Part shown: one piece after another, positions 1 to 9,066 of the stretch
How positions within the stretch are numbered: position 1 is the first letter of the stretch
Layout of the letters: the number at the start of each line of letters is the position of its first letter
Assembly (NCBI RefSeq): GCF_003149515.1
Contig: NZ_CP029145.1
Span: 1,178,001-1,242,000, forward strand
Origin: Hymenobacter nivis
GTDB taxonomy: Bacteria > Bacteroidota > Bacteroidia > Cytophagales > Hymenobacteraceae
DNA length: 64,000 nucleotides
Reading direction: 5' to 3'
Translations under genes and position numbers: made by a program
The notes under the pieces: generated by a model
The model's input: the letters and a program-made list of their open reading frames with translations, nothing else
The model's database searches: none
What the model was told of the DNA's origin: nothing

Positions 1-90
1 CATCCACACGCTGCGGGTGGACTTTTCTACGCCAATAACCACCACGTAAACAAGGGACTAGCATCACAGAAAAATCACAGGTTCGGGCAA

Positions 91-98
91 TAGCTTTG
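91..98 (+). promoter_or_regulatory. Candidate Bacteroidota -7 element for the PepSY-like gene
   Basis: TAGCTTTG fits the Bacteroidota -7 consensus TAnnTTTG and lies 32 bases before the ATG at 131. No convincing TTG -33 element is visible upstream. The remaining bases 1-130 show no other recognisable feature. Confidence 0.4.
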
Positions 99-130
99 AG
101 TATAATTTCACCAACAACCCTATTTTACTG

Positions 131-565
131 ATGAAGCAAGTCCTGATGATGGCCGCCTTTGCCTTGGCACTGACCGCCCCTGCCCACGCCCAAATGCTCA
201 AGCCGGCCCAGGTGCCCGCCGCGGTGAAGGCCACCTTCAAAGCCAAGTTTCCCGCCGTGACCAGCAACACCTGGGAGAAGGAAGGCGACAAGTACGAAGC
301 CGGCTTCAAGCAAAACGGCGTCACCATGTCGGCCCTGATTACCCCGGCCGGCGAACTGGTGGAAACCGAGTCGGATATGTCGCCCGCCAAGCTGCCCGCC
401 GCCGTCCGCACCAAGCTGGCCAGCGACTACAAGGCCTACAAGATTAATGAGGCCGCCACCATCGTGCGGGCCGATGGCTCGACCGTGTACGAGGCGGAGG
501 TAGCACGGGGCGGCAAAGCCCACGACGTGCTGTTCAACGCCGACGGCTCGCTGGCCAAGAAATAA
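131..565 (+). CDS. Secreted PepSY-like (beta-lactamase-inhibitor-like fold) protein
   Basis: 144-residue protein with a clear Sec signal peptide (MKQVLMMAAFALALTAPAHA, cleavage near residue 20). The mature part resembles the small periplasmic PepSY-like family of Bacteroidota: an alternating helix/strand pattern in which a phrase of the type 'AAVKATFKAKFPAV...W..EGDKYEAGF' is followed by a second similar half ('AAVRTKLASDYKAYKI...YEAEV'). The two-fold repeat can be seen by eye. Such proteins are usually periplasmic with unknown ligand. It stands alone, followed by a hairpin terminator and a MITE. The ATG is chosen because it gives the signal peptide directly. The family call is by resemblance only. 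Confidence 0.75.
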   Translation: MKQVLMMAAFALALTAPAHAQMLKPAQVPAAVKATFKAKFPAVTSNTWEKEGDKYEAGFKQNGVTMSALITPAGELVETESDMSPAKLPAAVRTKLASDYKAYKINEAATIVRADGSTVYEAEVARGGKAHDVLFNADGSLAKK

Positions 566-595
566 CCCACGTGTAGGCCCGCCCCCGATGCCTCA

Positions 596-626
596 CCCCG
601 TCAGCCCCCCCCCCGGGCTGGCGGGG
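596..626 (+). terminator. GC-rich hairpin after the PepSY-like gene
   Basis: CCCCGTCAGCCC pairs with GGGCTGGCGGGG across a C-rich loop with one G-T pair. It lies 31 bases after the stop codon at 565. No T-run follows, so termination efficiency is uncertain. Confidence 0.45.
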
Positions 627-628
627 TG

Positions 629-894
629 TTGGCCGTGGTTAAAAGTTCGGTCCAAAAGTCGCATTTGCCAGATAGCTTTGCTAGTTTGAGTACCGAAAAG
701 CCGTTTTCAGGGCATTAGTGGTACTTTAATTACATAAACCTGTTTCGGATACCGCTTTTTTTCTCGTTGAGGGGGCAATAGGCTGTTGCTGCAACTGTAC
801 CCGAAAAGGGCCGTTTTCGTGCCCCTTTAGCCGTTTTTAAATCCAACACATGGGCCAAATGCGACTTTTGGACCAAACTTTTAACCAAGGCCAA
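629..894. repeat. MITE family A, copy 1 (266 bp, 39-bp terminal inverted repeats)
   Basis: Bases 629-667 and the reverse complement of 856-894 match over 39 bases with two mismatches. The core is GGTTAAAAGTT then GGTCCAAAAG. The interior has no transposase-sized gene. The size and ends match copy 3 at 6369-6635 (267 bp), so this is a dispersed non-autonomous element. The right end supplies the last codons and stop of the broken gene at 881-1417. Confidence 0.75.
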
Positions 895-1417
895 TGATAG
901 CGCCGGTGGCCCGAATAGCCGGCCGCGAGAGGTGGGCCTGCACCTCCTTCTCGCGGGCATCGGGCACTATTAGGTAGAGCGCCGTTTCGTGCTCGGGCAT
1001 GGAAAACGCCAGATCCGTCAGCCGCAGGATGCCGCTGTAGATGCTAGTGCTTTTTTCCACTTCAAAAGCCGCTACCACACGGCTAGTGCCGGGCGCGAAC
1101 CACACGATATCAATCAGGCGGATGGTGCTGGCCACATCGGCGGGCACGGGTAACTTGGGGTGCTGGTCGAGGCAGAGAAACGAGAGCTTCTGACCCTGAC
1201 AGTGGTGGTTACGGTCGTTGATAGCCGTAGTTACGTCGCAGCCCATCGCCACCTGGAAGACGTGATGCAACTCGGCGAGCATCGTATCGCCTCGCACCAA
1301 CACGCGCCGGCAAATTTGCGGGCTGATACCCAGCAGATGAACCTTGAGCTGGTAGACCGCCGCCAACCGGTCAGTACCGGATAAGATAGGAGCAGCTGGG
1401 TGGGGCATGGTGTTCAC
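881..1417 (-). pseudogene. Chimeric remnant: pRiA4b ORF-3-like N-terminus joined to a restriction-endonuclease-like segment
   Basis: The 178-codon frame has two unrelated halves. Residues about 20-60 (YQLKVHLLGISP...RRVLV.GD..LAELHHVFQVAMG) look like the start of plasmid pRiA4b ORF-3-like proteins, which normally continue for over 100 more residues. From about residue 75 the sequence (SFLCLDQHPKLPVP...IDIVWF..GTSRVVAAFEVEKSTSIYSGILRLTDLA) resembles PDDEXK-like restriction proteins, whose conserved 'AFEVE.STSIYSGILR' phrase is present. Both halves are truncated. The last four codons and the TAA come from the MITE ending at 894. The likely history is an internal deletion plus MITE insertion. 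Expression of a functional protein is unlikely. Confidence 0.6.
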
Positions 1418-1565
1418 CGACAGAAAGGGGCTCTCCAGTTAAGTCAGAAGGCGGTTACCCTCGATTGCCCCACACTTTTTGATGCTCTCCTTTATTTTAT
1501 GGTCAGCTTACCAATTCACGCCCACCGTAAACCAGCGGCTGGCCAAGCTGTCGATTAACTTTTAT

Positions 1566-1586
1566 GCCAAACTTTTAACCAAGGTC
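1566..1586. repeat. Solo MITE family A end in the 1418-1720 gap
   Basis: The bases GCCAAACTTTTAACCAAGG are the same terminal sequence as the right ends of the family A elements, but no partner inverted repeat was found nearby. The rest of the roughly 300-base gap between the broken gene and the histidine kinase shows no gene I can support. Confidence 0.45.
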
Positions 1587-1720
1587 CCCTTTTCAACCTA
1601 CCTTAGCCCAGCTGTCCGTTTACACCCGACCGCCTCCGTTATCCTTTGTTTAACGGGTGAGCTCATGCCACAACTATAAATAATTGGGCGCTGGCCTGCA
1701 CGGCCGGTGAACCGTGCACG

Positions 1721-4700
1721 ATGAAGGAAAGCGAAAAAAAATATCGGCGCTTGATTGAAGCAAGCCAAGATTTATTGGTTACGATTAATTTAGAAGGCAA
1801 CATCCTCGACACGAATGAGGCAGCGGTAACGCTGACGGGCGTGGAACGTGACACCTTGCTGGGGGCTGATTTCTTTGCTTTTTTTACCGAGCCGGAACTA
1901 GTGCGAGAGGCCTACCGAGAAGTAATAGCCAACGGGGCGGTCAGCAACGTGCCGTTTACGCTCCGGCACACCAATGGCATGCTGACCGAGGTTTTGTTTG
2001 ATGGCGCTGTGAACAAGGACGACCAGGGCACCGTGCTGGGCGCCGTGGTAGTGGCCCGGGAAGTGGCCGAGAAAAACTGGGCCACGGAGCTGGGCATTGC
2101 CAATAAAGAGCTGGCTTTTCAGCATAACGAAAAGGAAAAGCGGGCCGATGAGCTAAGCATTGCCAACGAGGAGCTGGCATACCAGAACGACGAGAAAGAG
2201 AAGCGGGCCCAGGAGTTGAGCGTGGCCAACACGGAACTGGCTTTTCAGAACGATGAAAAGGAAAAACGCGCCGCTGAGCTAAGCATCGCCAACGAGGAAC
2301 TCGCCTTCCAAAACAACGAAAAGGAAAAACGCGCCGCTGAGCTGAGCATCGCCAACAAAGAGTTGGCGTTTCAAAACGACGAGAAAGAAAAGCGCGCGGC
2401 CGAACTTGGTATTGCCAATAAAGAGCTGGCTTTTCAAAACGATGAGAAAGAAAAGCGGGCCCAGGAACTCATCATTGCGAATACTGAATTGGCATTTCAG
2501 AACGACGAGAAAGAGAAGCGGGCCCAGGAACTAGGCGTTGCCAACACTGAATTGGCGTTTCAGAACAACGAAAAGGAAAAACGAGCGGCCGAACTAAGCA
2601 TCGCTAACAAAGAGCTGGCGTTTCAGAACGACGAGAAGGAAAAGCGGGCGCAGGAACTAATCGTTGCGAATGCGGAGCTAGCCTTCCAGAACGACGAAAA
2701 GGAGAAGCGGGCGCAGGAATTGAGCATTGCCAACGTTGAGCTGGCGTTTCAGAACGACGAAAAGGAGAAGCGGGCCGCCGAATTGGTCATCGCCAACAAA
2801 GAACTGGCGTTCCAAAACGACGAGAAGGTAAAGCGGGCGGCCGAGCTGCGCGTGGCCAACTACGCCCGGGGGCTGATTGAGGCCAGCCGCGACCCGCTCG
2901 TTACCATCAGCCCGGAGGGGAAAATAACGGACATGAACCAGGCCACGGTGAACATCACCGGTATGGACCGCGCCCAGCTGATTGGGTCCGATTTCTTCGT
3001 ATACTTCACCGACCCGCAGATGGCGCGTGAGGTCTACCAGGAAGTGTTTGCCAAGGGCACAGTGGCCGATTCGCCCCTCACGCTGCGTCATAAAGACGGC
3101 AAGCTGACGGATGTGCTCTTCAACGGGTCGGTGTATACGAACGACGAGGGTAAGGTGCTGGGCGTGGTGATCGTGGCCCGCGACGTGACCGACCAAAAGC
3201 GCATTGCCACCGAGCTGATTGAGGCCAAATTTGCGGCCGAGCGCGCTACCGTGCGGGCCGAAGAAGCCCAGGCCAAAGCCGAAAGCGCTACCGGCATCGC
3301 CGAAAACGCGGTGAAGGCTAAGCAACAGTTTCTCAGCAACATGAGCCACGAAATTCGAACGCCCATGAACGCCATCATCGGTTTTACGAAGGTGGTGCTG
3401 AAGACCGAGCTGACCGATAAGCAGAAGGAATACCTGACGGCCATCAAGCTCAGCGGCGATACGCTCATTGTGCTCATCAACGACATTCTGGACCTGGCCA
3501 AGGTGGACGCGGGCAAGATGACCTTTGAGCAAATTCCGTTCAAGCTCTCGGCGTCAGTAGCGGCGATGGTGCACTTGTTTGAAACCAAGATTCAGGAAAA
3601 GAACCTGGCCCTGGTAATGGACTACGACGCCAAAATCCCGGAAATGGTGGTGGGCGACTCGGTGCGGCTGCACCAGATTATCCTCAACCTGGTGAGCAAC
3701 GCCGTCAAGTTTACGAGCGAAGGCACCATTACCGTAGGCGTGCGGATGCTGGTGCAGGACAAGGAGAAAGTCATCCTGGAGTTTGCCATCACCGACACCG
3801 GCATCGGCATTGAGGAAGAAAAGCTGAGCACCGTATTCGACGACTTTCAGCAGGCCACCAGCGGCACGAATCGCCTGTACGGCGGCACGGGGCTGGGCCT
3901 GGCCATTGTCAAAAACCTAGTGGAGCCCCAAGGCGGTACCATTAACGTAAAAAGCAAAGTGGGCGTGGGCTCAACCTTCAGCTTCATCCTGAGCTTTGGC
4001 AAAACCACCGAGAGAGCCAACGCCGAGTCGGGCCTGACTGTTGAGCTGGAAACCGGGTTTCAGGACATCAGAATCCTGGTAGTGGAAGACATCGCCCTCA
4101 ACCAACTTTTAATGAAGACGCTGTTGGAAGACTTCGGCTTTGAGATAGAAGTGGCTGGTAATGGCAAAATAGCCCTCGAAAAGCTGCGCACCACCCGCTA
4201 CGACATCGTGCTCATGGACCTGCAAATGCCGGTCATGAATGGCTTTGAGGCCACCGAATATATCCGCAACGAACTGCACCTAACCGTGCCCATTATTGCC
4301 CTCACGGCCGACGTGACGACGGTGGATGTGGAGAAATGCAAGGCCGTGGGTATGAACGACTACCTCTCAAAACCCATTGACGACGGGCTGCTCTACGGCA
4401 AAATCATCAAGTACTTGAGGCAGTCCGACTTCGCCCAACCCGAGGTGGCGCCGGCCGCCGGCGATCCGCAAGCCCCGTCCCAGACCTGCGTCAACTTCGA
4501 CTACCTGAAACGGATAACCAAGAGCGACGCCCGCATGGCCGAAATGATTGGCCTCTACCTGCAGGAAATCCCGCAGTTGGTACAAACCATGAAAAAGGCC
4601 ATTGCCGAAAAGGACTGGATTGCCCTGAAGCACGCCACGCATTCCATCATCCCCACCTTTGCCACGATGGGCATGAACCCGGAATTTGAGGATATTGCCA

Positions 4701-4885
4701 ACGCTATTCAGGCCCTGGCCGTGGGTCTGATTTCCGCGGGCGATGGTGCCAGCCGGGAAACCATGACCGGCTTGCTGTCCTTGTTTTCGAAGATAGAAAC
4801 TGCCTGCGCCCTGGCCGCCCAGGAGCTGGAGGAAAAGCTACGGTCACTCTCCCGCAGCCTTGCCCGGGCGCAGCACACCAAGTAG
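1721..4885 (+). CDS. Cytoplasmic hybrid histidine kinase: PAS - 12x21-residue repeat - PAS - HisKA - HATPase - receiver - HPt
   Basis: 1054 residues with no signal peptide or membrane segment, so a cytosolic sensor. PAS 1 is at about 8-115. Residues 128-379 are twelve near-identical 21-residue units of the form N.ELAFQNDEKEKRA.EL..A, predicted to form a long charged helix. PAS 2 is at about 384-495 and resembles PAS 1. HisKA carries the phospho-acceptor His543 (NMSHEIRTPMN). The ATPase domain shows the N box (HQIILNLVSNAVKFT), DTGIGI and GGTGLGLAI. The receiver has the phospho-acceptor Asp833 (VLMDLQMPVMNG) and Lys884. A C-terminal HPt domain has His974 (HATHSIIPT). A complete His-Asp-His relay is thus in one chain, but no output regulator is adjacent. 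Signal and partner are unknown. The repeat links two PAS domains and varies only at a few positions, suggesting expansion by recombination. Confidence 0.9.
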   Translation: MKESEKKYRRLIEASQDLLVTINLEGNILDTNEAAVTLTGVERDTLLGADFFAFFTEPELVREAYREVIANGAVSNVPFTLRHTNGMLTEVLFDGAVNKDDQGTVLGAVVVAREVAEKNWATELGIANKELAFQHNEKEKRADELSIANEELAYQNDEKEKRAQELSVANTELAFQNDEKEKRAAELSIANEELAFQNNEKEKRAAELSIANKELAFQNDEKEKRAAELGIANKELAFQNDEKEKRAQELIIANTELAFQNDEKEKRAQELGVANTELAFQNNEKEKRAAELSIANKELAFQNDEKEKRAQELIVANAELAFQNDEKEKRAQELSIANVELAFQNDEKEKRAAELVIANKELAFQNDEKVKRAAELRVANYARGLIEASRDPLVTISPEGKITDMNQATVNITGMDRAQLIGSDFFVYFTDPQMAREVYQEVFAKGTVADSPLTLRHKDGKLTDVLFNGSVYTNDEGKVLGVVIVARDVTDQKRIATELIEAKFAAERATVRAEEAQAKAESATGIAENAVKAKQQFLSNMSHEIRTPMNAIIGFTKVVLKTELTDKQKEYLTAIKLSGDTLIVLINDILDLAKVDAGKMTFEQIPFKLSASVAAMVHLFETKIQEKNLALVMDYDAKIPEMVVGDSVRLHQIILNLVSNAVKFTSEGTITVGVRMLVQDKEKVILEFAITDTGIGIEEEKLSTVFDDFQQATSGTNRLYGGTGLGLAIVKNLVEPQGGTINVKSKVGVGSTFSFILSFGKTTERANAESGLTVELETGFQDIRILVVEDIALNQLLMKTLLEDFGFEIEVAGNGKIALEKLRTTRYDIVLMDLQMPVMNGFEATEYIRNELHLTVPIIALTADVTTVDVEKCKAVGMNDYLSKPIDDGLLYGKIIKYLRQSDFAQPEVAPAAGDPQAPSQTCVNFDYLKRITKSDARMAEMIGLYLQEIPQLVQTMKKAIAEKDWIALKHATHSIIPTFATMGMNPEFEDIANAIQALAVGLISAGDGASRETMTGLLSLFSKIETACALAAQELEEKLRSLSRSLARAQHTK
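2102..2857 (+). repeat. Twelve tandem 63-bp coding repeats inside the hybrid kinase
   Basis: Twelve in-frame 63-base units encode the 21-residue repeat at residues 128-379. The protein is almost invariant, but codons differ between units (for example AACGACGAGAAAGAG and AACGATGAAAAGGAA), so the array is not freshly duplicated. Twenty-one is three heptads, as expected for a coiled-coil linker. Confidence 0.9.
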
Positions 4886-5716
4886 AAAGGCCCCTGGGCA
4901 AAGGACTGCGCAGCAGCTAGCGTCGTGCAAGTGCCCAGTGCCCGAAGCCTGCGGGGAACTGGCGCTGAAAGTGCAGCTGGAGGATAGGACCAAGCTTTTC
5001 TTTGGCGAGGGGGTTCGCCAACCAAGCCCACGATGAGCAGCGACCAATGCGGGCCTGGTCGATGGAAGTCATAGAAGCGGTGTGCATGCCGATGGCCACC
5101 GCTGGCTGCTGCGCGGCGGGCAGTTGTTGGCCTTCTTATAGCAGCGAGGGGACAAAATTACTGTAAGCAGTTTCGAATCAGGATCAGAAAGCCGCAACTT
5201 ATTGTTTGTGTGCGTATTGCAGCCTACTTATTCAATTCTTTTAACGAACAGGGTTCAAAAAGACAGCCCAAAAAGAAGCAGCCAACTGGCCTATTGAACC
5301 TAACTTTTGAAGCCTCACGTAAGTAGCATACTGTTAGATGTCAGACACATACGATATTGCGTTTAGCCTTAGAGTAAATTTAACCCCCTGCTACTATGAG
5401 AAGGCCTAAATGCGTGAAATGCAGGTTTTCTGCCGTGAGAACGCACTATCAGTCCCTATTTTCGTCTAAAAAATGGCGGTTGACAAGTTCGTCAATTAAC
5501 CTTTGGACCAAACTTTTGGCGGTGGTCCAAAGTGGGGTGATACTCTATTTTCAGTTATTAACGCGTTCTAATGGGAACCACTTGAATGGAATCAGAAAAG
5601 CGGAAAACAGTGTGTCAAGAAGCAGAATTAAATGCTGGAATCACCCCGCTTTGGACCACCGCCAAACTTTTAACCAAGGCCATTTCTCCCATAACTTCAG
5701 ATACCGCAGGCGAAGT
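4886..5716. other. Gene-poor stretch with a rearranged MITE family A element
   Basis: About 830 bases between the kinase and the flavodoxin hold no gene I can support; short open frames here lack family resemblance. The 5' part is GC-rich like the neighbouring genes and may be a decayed coding remnant, while 5150-5480 is visibly AT-richer. The 3' part contains the inverted-repeat element described separately. Confidence 0.5.
5494..5684. repeat. MITE family A, copy 2 (variant)
   Basis: Bases 5515-5541 and the reverse complement of 5640-5666 match over 27 bases with one mismatch (core GGCGGTGGTCCAAAG). The outer right end carries the family A terminus AAACTTTTAACCAAGGCCAT. The outer left end reads CTTTGGACCAAACTTTT, which is the family A motif in the opposite sense, so this copy is rearranged. 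Its interior differs from copies 1 and 3. Confidence 0.6.
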
Positions 5717-6319
5717 CTAGCTCAGCTTTTCGCGCACAGCAGCTACGAACTGCTCAGGCGTTTGCTTGTCGCTGAGCACGTAGAGGTGCCCGCCAAACGT
5801 GCCGCCCCGCTGCTGCACCAACGCCGCAAACTGCTCCACGTACCGCTGGCTAAACTTGCCACTGAGCGTGTTGAAGAGCACTACTTTTTTACCGGCTAGC
5901 TCGATGTTGTGCAAAAAAGCCCAGGCCTCCGGGGCAGAGGTGCCAAGCCAGACAGGCGCACCAATATAGATGGTATCGTAGGCTGATACGTCGAGCGTAG
6001 CCGGCGTGATAGTGGCTGTGCGCCGGTGAGAATTCAAGATGGCCCAGACATATCCCAAGGCACCCTGATAGCTAGGGTCAACCAGCTCTACCAACCGGGC
6101 CTTGTGCTGGCGGGCGATTTCGGTTGCCATTAGCCGGGTGAAGCCTGAGCGCGAGTAGTAGGCCACCAGCGTGCGGCCGTCGCCGTCAGTATGTGGGTTG
6201 GCCGGCAGGTGGTGTGCATTCGCCCGGGCGTGGTTAGGGCGGGTTATTACGGCGGCCAGCGCGAGCATCCCGACACCTGCAAGTGCGGCCCATGGCCAGT
6301 TCTGAGAGCGAAAATTCAT
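5717..6319 (-). CDS. Membrane-anchored flavodoxin-like protein
   Basis: 200 residues. An N-terminal hydrophobic segment (about 8-25, WPWAALAGVGMLALAAVI) serves as anchor or uncleaved signal. The flavodoxin fold begins near residue 49 with TLVAYYSRSGFTR, matching the FMN phosphate-binding loop (YYS.(S/T)G.T). Later strands YDTIYIGAPVWLGTSAPEAW and KKVVLFNTLSG fit the FMN-binding loops of the flavodoxin/WrbA-like family. It would be a one- or two-electron flavin carrier or reductase facing the periplasm if the segment acts as an anchor. No redox partner gene is adjacent. The gene lies between two MITE family A elements, so it may belong to accessory DNA. Confidence 0.8.
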   Translation of the reverse strand: MNFRSQNWPWAALAGVGMLALAAVITRPNHARANAHHLPANPHTDGDGRTLVAYYSRSGFTRLMATEIARQHKARLVELVDPSYQGALGYVWAILNSHRRTATITPATLDVSAYDTIYIGAPVWLGTSAPEAWAFLHNIELAGKKVVLFNTLSGKFSQRYVEQFAALVQQRGGTFGGHLYVLSDKQTPEQFVAAVREKLS

Positions 6320-6368
6320 AAAAATGCGCTGCGTTAGCCAGGATTATAAATGGTGTAGCTATGAAGCT

Positions 6369-6635
6369 ATGGCCTTGATTAAAAGTTTGGTCCAAAAGTT
6401 ACATCACCCTATCAAGTAGAGGCGGTAATGCGTGCGGGAAGCAATCAAACGGGCATTTTCAGGTACCCGCTACTCGTTGCCTCCGGGTAGCTACTAGCAC
6501 GACGAAATGAGGTATCCGGAACCCACAGCAGCAATCAAAATATCCGATAAGTGCTTCTGGTGACTTTCCGGTAGGCTCATTCGGCGGAGTGGGCCGGTCA
6601 TGTAACATCCGTACCGAACTTTTAACCAAGGCCAT
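6369..6635. repeat. MITE family A, copy 3 (267 bp)
   Basis: Bases 6369-6404 pair with 6600-6635. The outer ATGGCCTTG and TTAAAAGTT blocks and the inner GTTACAT block are conserved between arms, with several mismatches between. Nearly the same length as copy 1. It fills most of the 406-base gap between the flavodoxin and the YncE-like gene, and no gene lies within it. Confidence 0.65.
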
Positions 6636-6725
6636 TATAGGTCCCTATTCTATCCAGATTTACTCAACCACCACAATACAGTAGAACCTTGATTTAGACG
6701 ATCCGGAAGGAGCCCTGAACAAGGA

Positions 6726-7733
6726 CTACTTTCTTTGGACCGTCAATATCTTAAACGTTCCCGGGATCATTTCGGGGCGGAAGGTGTCCTTGGTAGCGGG
6801 TTTAAACACAGCGGAGGGCAGGTACACCTTGTGAGTGGTTTGGTCCACCGCGATCGTGCGGGTGCCGGGTTTGGTAACGACATTGCCGACGAGCATAAAC
6901 TTATTGGCCGACAGCTCTTGAATCACCGTCAAGGTGCCCTCGCCATTGGCCGAATACGCCGTTTTGAAGCGGTTGTCAAACCCGGCGCCGTCCGCCCCCT
7001 CCCCGGTCGGGAAACTGGCGAGGACCCGGCCGTTGGTCGCGTCCATCACGATCATCCGCTGGTTGCCGCACGTGGCAAACAGCCGCATCGTTGCCCGGTC
7101 CATGCTCAGCCCCGAGGCCCCCGTGCCGGGCGTATTGGGCCAGCGATGGGTGATTTTGAACGTCGCGGCATCGACCACGGTGACTTCCGCTTTCTCGGCG
7201 TTGTTGACATAGATATGGCCCTTGCCGTCACTGAGCGCGGTTTCGGGCCAGCCACTGAGTTGGATGGTGGCCACGACCGTATCGTGCGTGGGATCGATCA
7301 CCGTCATGTTTTTACTCCGGCCGTTGCACGTAATCACTTTTTTCGAAAAGTCATCGTAGAAAATGGCATCCGTGAAGTTGCCGGTGGGCACGCGCGCCAG
7401 GATTTTATTCGTGGCCAGGTCAAAGACCAGGACTTGATTCATCGTGCCGTTGCTGATATAGCCTTTGCCCAAAGACGGCACCAGGGCAATGCCATGGGCA
7501 TCCTTTTCGACGGGAATAATCCCGATAGAGGCGCCGGTATTCTTGTTGAGAATGTCGACTTGCGCGCCGTGGGCCACATACAATTTATCCGACGCGGGGT
7601 CGACCGTCAGGTAATCGTAGCCGCCCCCGCCTTTCACCGCGAAGGCCGCGCTGACCCAGTAGGTTGGGGTGGGTTGGGCGTGGGCGATGGTGGCCGGCCA
7701 GAGCAGCGCGGCCAAAAAATACGGCTTTCTCAT
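6726..7733 (-). CDS. Secreted YncE-like beta-propeller protein
   Basis: 335 residues with a signal peptide (MRKPYFLAALLWPATIAHAQ). The rest is built of repeated propeller blades of the YncE/YVTN type: DYLTVDPASDKLYVAHG, GIALVPSLGKGYISNG, VLVFDLATNKILARVPTG, VTVVDAATFKITHRWP, MIVMDATNGRVLASFPTG. Such proteins are periplasmic seven-bladed propellers of unclear ligand, often co-occurring with metal or redox functions. It stands alone on the minus strand, with its 5' side about 150 bases from an IS630 insertion, so its native promoter region may be disturbed. Confidence 0.85.
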   Translation of the reverse strand: MRKPYFLAALLWPATIAHAQPTPTYWVSAAFAVKGGGGYDYLTVDPASDKLYVAHGAQVDILNKNTGASIGIIPVEKDAHGIALVPSLGKGYISNGTMNQVLVFDLATNKILARVPTGNFTDAIFYDDFSKKVITCNGRSKNMTVIDPTHDTVVATIQLSGWPETALSDGKGHIYVNNAEKAEVTVVDAATFKITHRWPNTPGTGASGLSMDRATMRLFATCGNQRMIVMDATNGRVLASFPTGEGADGAGFDNRFKTAYSANGEGTLTVIQELSANKFMLVGNVVTKPGTRTIAVDQTTHKVYLPSAVFKPATKDTFRPEMIPGTFKILTVQRK

Positions 7734-7885
7734 GCGAGTGTTTTTGCTGTAGTGGTTGAATTTAACGGGTTAAGCAGTTGCCGGAACGGGTAACAAGCGC
7801 AACGACCGGAATGGGGGCATCTGTGACTTGCCCGCGGGCACCTTTGCCCGCCGGAAAGAAGGAAGGTAATGCCATTCGTTAACTA

Positions 7886-9066
7886 CTGGTTGAAAAACAT
7901 TAGCTAGTCGGGTATAATTTAGCTAGTTTGATGCGAGCGTCGGCCGTTTTGAACTGCCAGTTGCGGGGCTTAGGCCGCGCATTCTGGCGGTCTTGCCACT
8001 GTTCTACCACGTGGCGGACCTGCTCGCTGGTGGTGAACGGCTGGTCGAGGACCTGGCGACTAAGGACGGAGAATTCGATTTCGGCCATGTTCAGCCAGGA
8101 GCCGTGGGCCGGGGTGTAGGTGATGTCCATCCGTCGCAGATAGGCCTGGGCCACGGCAGGCGGAAAGTGGGCGTAGAAAAAGCTGCGCTTGTGCGTACGC
8201 AGGTTATCCATGACCCAGTGCACCTTCTTGGCCTCGCGGTAGGTCGAGTCCATCTGCCGGGCCACAAACTGCACCCAGGTGGCGGCTTTGTGGTCGGCCT
8301 CGACCGTCAGGCAGCGCCAGCCCCGTAAGGGCTCCGTGGCCACGAATAACTCCACCACGCCCCGGCGCACGTATTCCGAATCGCGGCAGCGCTGGCCGGT
8401 AGAGGTGATAAACGTTTCGTAATCCAGTAGTTGCTTGGGCGACTCGTCCAGGCAAACGACCGGATAGTCTGCGTCATAGGGTTGCTCGTAGAGGTCGAGT
8501 ACCTGCTCCATCTGACAGACAAAAGAAGCGCTCTGCTCCGCCGGAATCACCCACTGCTGCGGGCCGTTGAACGGCTTGAGTTCGTTTTTTTTAGCAGCCG
8601 CGCCACCATCGTGGTCGAGATATGTTCGACCACTTGGAGTTCGACCAGCTGGTCGGCCAGCAACTGGAGCTGCCAGCGGGGCTGCTCGTCGGGCGGGGTC
8701 TGGCAGAGCAGGGCCAGTAAATGGGCTTCCACCCGCCCATCTATCTTCTTGTCCGAACGCGTTTTACGCGGCTTCGGCTCAAACAGGGCCATCCCTTCTT
8801 CGCAGAACTGGCGGCGCACCCGTTCGACGGTTCGGGTACAGACACCCAGTACGGCGGCTAGGTCGGCCGCCGGCCGGCGGCCAGTCTGTTCGTCGCTATT
8901 CAACAGAATCTGAATTCGTTGCAGTTTGGGCGAATGGCTTTTGTATTTCTTTTGCCAGCCTTCCAGGGTCTGGCGTTCTTCTGGGGTCAAATGCAGCCGA
9001 TACCGTATCATATAGCAAGTGCTTTTGGAATAAACACCAACCGACTCAGTACTGTTTTTCAACCAC
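7886..9066 (-). mobile_element. IS630-family element, copy 1 (1181 bp)
   Basis: The terminal inverted repeats read TGGTTGAAAAACA at each end, and the element is bounded by TA on both sides (7884-7885 and 9067-9068), the duplication typical of IS630/Tc1-mariner elements. A second copy of identical length lies in inverse orientation at 31165-32345. I saw one coding difference between the proteins (FTTSEQ here, FTSSEQ there), so both moved recently. This copy truncates the MFS transporter gene on its right. Confidence 0.9.
7900..9011 (-). CDS. IS630-family transposase made by -1 frameshifting, copy 1
   Basis: Two overlapping frames form one transposase. The first (to 8547) has a helix-turn-helix N-terminus (LTPEERQTLEGWQKKYKSHS, VLGVCTRTVERVRRQF). 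The second (7900-8550) holds the DDE catalytic domain: VVCLDES, VMDNLRTHKR and the terminal Glu in SWLNMAEIEFSVL. The join is an A8 slippery run (8585-8592 on the complement), where a -1 shift gives a continuous KKNELKPFNGPQQWV. I start at the Met of MIRYRLHLTPEE (9011) because upstream residues overlap the element end. Confidence 0.85.

Noticed and set aside
730..960. Small gene inside MITE family A copy 1
   Set aside because: It spans the inverted repeat and neighbouring DNA, and no homologous frame appears in the other copies.
2102..2857. CRISPR-like array
   Set aside because: The 63-bp units are contiguous coding repeats without spacers and lie inside a kinase gene.
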